Origin: Nocardioidaceae bacterium
Lineage (GTDB): Bacteria; Actinomycetota; Actinomycetes; Propionibacteriales; Nocardioidaceae
Reading direction: 5' to 3'
DNA: 64,000 bases
Assembly: GCA_030655315.1 (NCBI GenBank)
Contig: JAURVT010000050.1
Location: 1-64,000 of the forward strand
This document shows, one piece after another, positions 60,810 to 64,000 of the stretch. Below the pieces are notes generated by a model, which saw only the letters and a list, made by a program, of their open reading frames with translations, ran no database searches and was not told where the DNA came from. Numbering within the stretch: position 1 is the stretch's first letter; each line of letters starts with the position of its first letter. The translations under genes and the position numbers were made by a program.

Positions 60810-62323
60810 CCCAGATCGACGACAACGTGACCACGACGAACACCGGCGCCCCGGTCGACAGCGACGAGCACTCGCTGACGCAGGGCACCGGCGGCGGCAT
60901 CCTGCTGCACGACCACTACCTGATCGAGAAGATGGCGCAGTTCAACCGCGAGCGCGTCCCCGAGCGGGTCGTGCACGCCAAGGGCGCGGGCGCGTTCGGC
61001 GAGCTGGTCGTCACCGAGGACGTCTCGGCGTACACCAAGGCCGACTTCCTGCAGCCCGGGCGGACCACCGAGATGCTCGCCCGCTTCTCCACCGTCGCCG
61101 GCGAGCAGGGCAGCCCCGACACCTGGCGCGACCCCCGCGGGTTCTCGCTGAAGTTCTACACCGACCAGGGCAACTACGACATGGTCGGCAACAACACCCC
61201 GGTGTTCTTCGTCAAGGACCCGATGAAGTTCCAGGACTTCATCCGCTCGCAGAAGCGCATGCCCGACTCCGGCCTGCGCGACCACGACATGCAGTGGGAC
61301 TTCTGGTCGCTGTCGCCCGAGAGCGCGCACCAGGTGACCTGGCTGATGGGTGACCGCGGCATCCCCAAGTCGTACCGCCACATGGACGGCTTCAGCTCGC
61401 ACACCTACCAGTGGGTCAACGAGGCCGGCGAGCAGTTCTGGGTCAAGTACCACTTCAAGACCGAGCAGGGCATCGACTTCCTGACCCAGGACAAGGCCGA
61501 CGAGCTCGCGGGCTCCTCGCCCGACCACCACCGGCAGGACCTGTTCGGCGCGATCGCCGACGGCGACTTCCCGACCTGGTCGTTCGAGGTGCAGATCATG
61601 CCCGTCGCCGAGGCGGACGACTACCGCTTCAACCCCTTCGACCTCACCAAGGTCTGGTCGCAGAAGGACTACCCGCGCATCAAGGTCGGCACCATGACCC
61701 TGAACCGCAACCCCGAGAACTTCCACGCCCAGATCGAGCAGTCCGCGTTCGAGCCGTCCGCGCTGGTCCCCGGCATCGGCCTGAGCCCGGACAAGATGCT
61801 GCTCGGTCGCGTGTTCAGCTACGCCGACGCCCACCGCTACCGCATCGGCGCCAACTACACGCAGCTGCCCGTGAACGCGCCCAAGGCGCCCGTCCGCTCC
61901 TACTCCAAGGACGGCAGCATGCGGTACTCCTGGAACAGCCCCGAGACGCCGGTCTACGCGCCCAACACCAAGGGCGGTCCGCACGCGACCGGTCTCGGTG
62001 AGGACACCGGCTGGTACGGCGGCGGCGAGATGGTCCGTGCGCCCTACGAGCAGCATGCCGAGGACTCGGACTTCGTCCAGGCCGATATGCTCGTGCAGCA
62101 GATGGACGCCGACGCCCAGGAGCGCCTGGTCGGCAACATCGCCGGACACCTGTCCAACGGCGTCAGCGAGCCGGTCCTGCACCGTGCGTTCGAGTACTGG
62201 CGCCACGTGAACGAGGACATCGGCAAGCGCGTCGAGGCCGCCGTCTCGGACATCAAGGCCGAGAAGGACCCCACCACGGGTCAGTCGCCGGCCACCGAGG
62301 GTGACGAGGCCGTCAAGCGCTGA
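60806..62323 (+). CDS. katA: monofunctional heme catalase
   Basis: A 505-residue small-subunit catalase that disproportionates hydrogen peroxide. The start is the rare TTG at 60806, overlapping the Fur stop (TTGA) and 5 bases after GAGGAG. Active site [20 protein letters not shown] (His); heme ligand signature [14 protein letters not shown] (Tyr); NPVFF-like channel loop [17 protein letters not shown]-terminal [18 protein letters not shown] matches clade 3 catalases. Confidence 0.96.
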   Translation: MTQIDDNVTTTNTGAPVDSDEHSLTQGTGGGILLHDHYLIEKMAQFNRERVPERVVHAKGAGAFGELVVTEDVSAYTKADFLQPGRTTEMLARFSTVAGEQGSPDTWRDPRGFSLKFYTDQGNYDMVGNNTPVFFVKDPMKFQDFIRSQKRMPDSGLRDHDMQWDFWSLSPESAHQVTWLMGDRGIPKSYRHMDGFSSHTYQWVNEAGEQFWVKYHFKTEQGIDFLTQDKADELAGSSPDHHRQDLFGAIADGDFPTWSFEVQIMPVAEADDYRFNPFDLTKVWSQKDYPRIKVGTMTLNRNPENFHAQIEQSAFEPSALVPGIGLSPDKMLLGRVFSYADAHRYRIGANYTQLPVNAPKAPVRSYSKDGSMRYSWNSPETPVYAPNTKGGPHATGLGEDTGWYGGGEMVRAPYEQHAEDSDFVQADMLVQQMDADAQERLVGNIAGHLSNGVSEPVLHRAFEYWRHVNEDIGKRVEAAVSDIKAEKDPTTGQSPATEGDEAVKR

Positions 62324-62350
62324 GGCCCCTCCCGCCCCGCACCACATCGT

Positions 62351-62383
62351 CGCCGCCGTCCCGACCACCTCGGGGCGGCGGCG
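62351..62383 (+). terminator. terminator of fur-katA
   Basis: CGCCGCCGTCCCGA pairs with TCGGGGCGGCGGCG (one G-U in RNA) around a 5-base loop, 28 bp after the katA stop. Confidence 0.8.
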
Positions 62384-62442
62384 TCGGCGTCTCCTGGGCA
62401 GGATGGACCTGCACCGTCCGCCGACACCCGAGGAGCCCACCC

Positions 62443-63330
62443 GTGCCCGAGCCGTTGAAGATCTTCGTGGGCGACGCCGTCGTGCCCGAGCACGAGGCTC
62501 GGGTGTCGGTGTTCGACGCCGGCTTCCAGTCCGGCGACGCGATCTGGGAGGGACTGCGGGTCTACGGCGGGCGGGTGCTCAAGCTCGACGCGCACCTGCG
62601 GAGGCTGGAGGAGTCCGCGCACGCGCTGCGGATCCGCCTGCCCTACGACCGCGACGGGTTCGTCGACGCGATCCGCCGCACCCTGGACGCCAACGGCTTC
62701 GTCGACGACACCCACCTGCGCCTGATGGTCACCCGCGGGTCGCGCTCGACGTCGGGCATGGACCCGCGCAACGCCCCCGAGGTCGGGACCCTCGTGGTGA
62801 TCGCCGAGCGCAAGCCTGTCGACGCCGAGCCGGCCCCGCAGCGGCTGCGCACCGCGAGCATCCGACGCCCCCACCCGCAGGTCGTCGACGCGAGCATCCA
62901 CCACGCCAACCAGCTGAACTCGATCCTCGCGCGGCTCGAGGTGCTCGACGAGCCCGAGGTGGACGCGACGCTGATGCTCGACGCGTTCGGCTACGTCGCC
63001 GAGGCCGACACCGCCAACCTGTTCTGCGTGAGCGACGGGGCGGTGAGCACGCCGTTCGCGACGTCGTGCCTGCACGGCATCACGCGCGGGAGCGTCCTCG
63101 CGATCAGCGCCGCCGCGGGGTACCCCACCACCGAGCGCCAGCTCACCCTGTTCGACGTCTACAACGCCGACGAGGTGTTCGTGACGGGCACCGTGTGCGA
63201 GCTGGTGCCCGTGACGGTCGTCGACGGCCGCCGGATCGGCACCGGGTCGCCCGGCCCGGTCTGGCGCGACCTCCTCGAGCGGTACCGCGACGAGGTGCGC
63301 GCCGACGTCGCCCGCGACACCGAGCTCTGA
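62443..63330 (+). CDS. class IV aminotransferase-like protein lacking the catalytic lysine
   Basis: A 295-residue protein of the D-amino acid/branched-chain aminotransferase fold. VSVFDAGFQSGDAIWEGLRV and LKLDAHLRRLEESAHALRI at the N-terminus, EADTANLFCVSDGAVSTPFA and LHGITRGSVLAISAA in the C-terminal half. At the Schiff-base position, where homologues have K-x-x-N or K-x-x-x-N, it reads ASIHHANQLNSILARLE, with no Lys in the segment. The enzyme may use another residue, or do non-Schiff-base chemistry, or bind PLP without transamination. Confidence 0.82.
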   Translation: MPEPLKIFVGDAVVPEHEARVSVFDAGFQSGDAIWEGLRVYGGRVLKLDAHLRRLEESAHALRIRLPYDRDGFVDAIRRTLDANGFVDDTHLRLMVTRGSRSTSGMDPRNAPEVGTLVVIAERKPVDAEPAPQRLRTASIRRPHPQVVDASIHHANQLNSILARLEVLDEPEVDATLMLDAFGYVAEADTANLFCVSDGAVSTPFATSCLHGITRGSVLAISAAAGYPTTERQLTLFDVYNADEVFVTGTVCELVPVTVVDGRRIGTGSPGPVWRDLLERYRDEVRADVARDTEL

Positions 63331-63331
63331 G

Positions 63332-63853
63332 GTGGCCACCGCCTGGACGGCGCCCGCGGTCGAGCCCGCCGACGGGCCGCTGGTCGGCGACGAGCGCGCG
63401 ATGCTGCAGGGGGTGCTCGACTGGCACCGCGCCTGCCTGCTGCAGGCGTGCGGCGGCCTGACGGGCGACCAGCTCGCGCGGGCGTCCGTGCCGCCGTCCA
63501 ACCTGACGCTGCTCGGGCTCGTGCGGCACCTGCGCAAGGTCGAGCGGGTGTGGCTGCGCGTGCGGGTGGGCGGCGAGGACCTCCCGGCGCTGCACGGCTT
63601 CGGCACCGGGGTCGACGTCGACTACGAGCAGCTCGACCCGTCGCGGGCCCGCGAGGAGCACGAGGCGCTGGTGGAGGAGTGGCGGCTCGCCGACGCCGCG
63701 GCGGCGTCCGTCCCGCTCGACGTCGAGGTGGACGCCAAGGGCGAGACCCTGTCGGTGCGCCTGGTCTACCTGCACCTGATCGGCGAGTACGCCCGGCACG
63801 CCGGCCATGCCGACCTGCTGCGCGAGCGCATCGACGGCGTCACCCGCGCCTGA
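63332..63853 (+). CDS. DinB/DUF664 family protein
   Basis: A 173-residue helical bundle protein with a GTG start 1 bp after the previous stop. The metal-binding His triad appears in LLGLVRHLRKVERVWLRVRV and HLIGEYARHAGHADLLRERI (two His). DUF664/DinB proteins are thiol-dependent enzymes in actinobacteria, often with mycothiol. Convergent with an AraC gene. Confidence 0.87.
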   Translation: MATAWTAPAVEPADGPLVGDERAMLQGVLDWHRACLLQACGGLTGDQLARASVPPSNLTLLGLVRHLRKVERVWLRVRVGGEDLPALHGFGTGVDVDYEQLDPSRAREEHEALVEEWRLADAAAASVPLDVEVDAKGETLSVRLVYLHLIGEYARHAGHADLLRERIDGVTRA

Positions 63854-63857
63854 GCCG

Positions 63858-64000
63858 TCAGGCGGGGGTGCGGCCCGCGCGACGGTGCTCGGCCGGGCTG
63901 GTCCCCCGGACCCGCTTGAACGCGGCACTGAGCGCGAAGGCGCTGGAGTAGCCGACCCGTTGGGCGATCGACTCGACCGCGGCGTCGGTGGTGCGCAGCT
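63858..64000 (-). CDS. C-terminal fragment of an AraC family regulator
   Basis: Partial: the 5' part runs off the right edge. The visible 46 residues are the second helix-turn-helix of an AraC regulator (VESIAQRVGYSSAFALSAAF, KRVRGTSPAEHRRAG), with the family-typical GYSS-x-F-x-x-AFKR and SPAEHRR. Regulated genes unknown. Confidence 0.88.
   Translation of the reverse strand, partial: LRTTDAAVESIAQRVGYSSAFALSAAFKRVRGTSPAEHRRAGRTPA

Overview
This is a very GC-rich, gene-dense window from an actinobacterium. The evidence is two probable mycothiol enzymes, a WhiB-type iron-sulfur regulator, a DUF222/13E12-type HNH protein, an ANTAR regulator, an actinobacterial holin-X protein, frequent GTG starts and many 4-bp start/stop overlaps. 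The mix (Asp23 cluster, protocatechuate genes, Pls-like synthetase) suits the Nocardioidaceae and relatives such as Nocardioides or Aeromicrobium. That placement is inference. No rRNA, tRNA, CRISPR array, transposase or prophage was found.

Layout. 1-1495 (minus) is an Asp23/Gls24 envelope cluster. 1713-5111 holds an exporter, a MarR regulator, membrane proteins and a hydrolase. 5112-6388 is a non-coding 371-bp tandem repeat block. 6389-12496 holds an SDR, mycothione reductase, a probable mycothiol-dependent enzyme, the debranching enzyme GlgX and a START-like protein. 12706-14058 is an HNH protein behind an SOS-like box. 14225-17788 holds membrane and Pro-rich proteins, an orphan response regulator and a 3-hydroxyacyl-CoA dehydrogenase. 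18156-27996 (plus) is a complete L-arabinose operon: binding protein, ATPase, two permeases, LacI regulator, araB, araD, araA, with two operator-like palindromes upstream. 28031-36171 (minus) holds a flavoprotein reductase, a Rho-N-like small protein, an M1 peptidase coupled to a Pls/PosA-type peptide synthetase, and a compact GH77 enzyme. 36572-37985 holds an HbhA-like protein and an acetyltransferase. 38046-41513 (minus) is a four-gene OpuB/OpuC-type osmoprotectant ABC transporter. 41681-47436 holds assorted enzymes and lipoproteins interspersed with three 61-bp palindromic elements. 47538-52220 is a protocatechuate segment: pobA and iclR (minus), pcaHG and a 3-oxoadipate CoA-transferase (plus). 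52413-55980 holds small genes, an ANTAR regulator and a stand-alone LigD phosphoesterase. 56140-62323 holds a WhiB3-like protein, two SDRs, a holin-X/DUF3618/YihY envelope set and a Fur-catalase pair. 62443 to the end holds a class IV aminotransferase-like protein, a DinB protein and the 3' end of an AraC regulator.

How the genes work together. The arabinose operon covers uptake, isomerisation, phosphorylation and epimerisation to xylulose-5-phosphate. The protocatechuate segment converts 4-hydroxybenzoate to protocatechuate, opens the ring and activates 3-oxoadipate; the middle steps (pcaB, pcaC, pcaD) and the thiolase must lie elsewhere. Fur-catalase, mycothione reductase and WhiB point to redox defence. 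The most interesting candidate system is the Pls-type synthetase with its translationally coupled M1 peptidase. Its adenylation pocket reads as basic-amino-acid-like, so it may make a poly-lysine-type homopolymer, with the peptidase as a possible depolymerase or self-protection factor.
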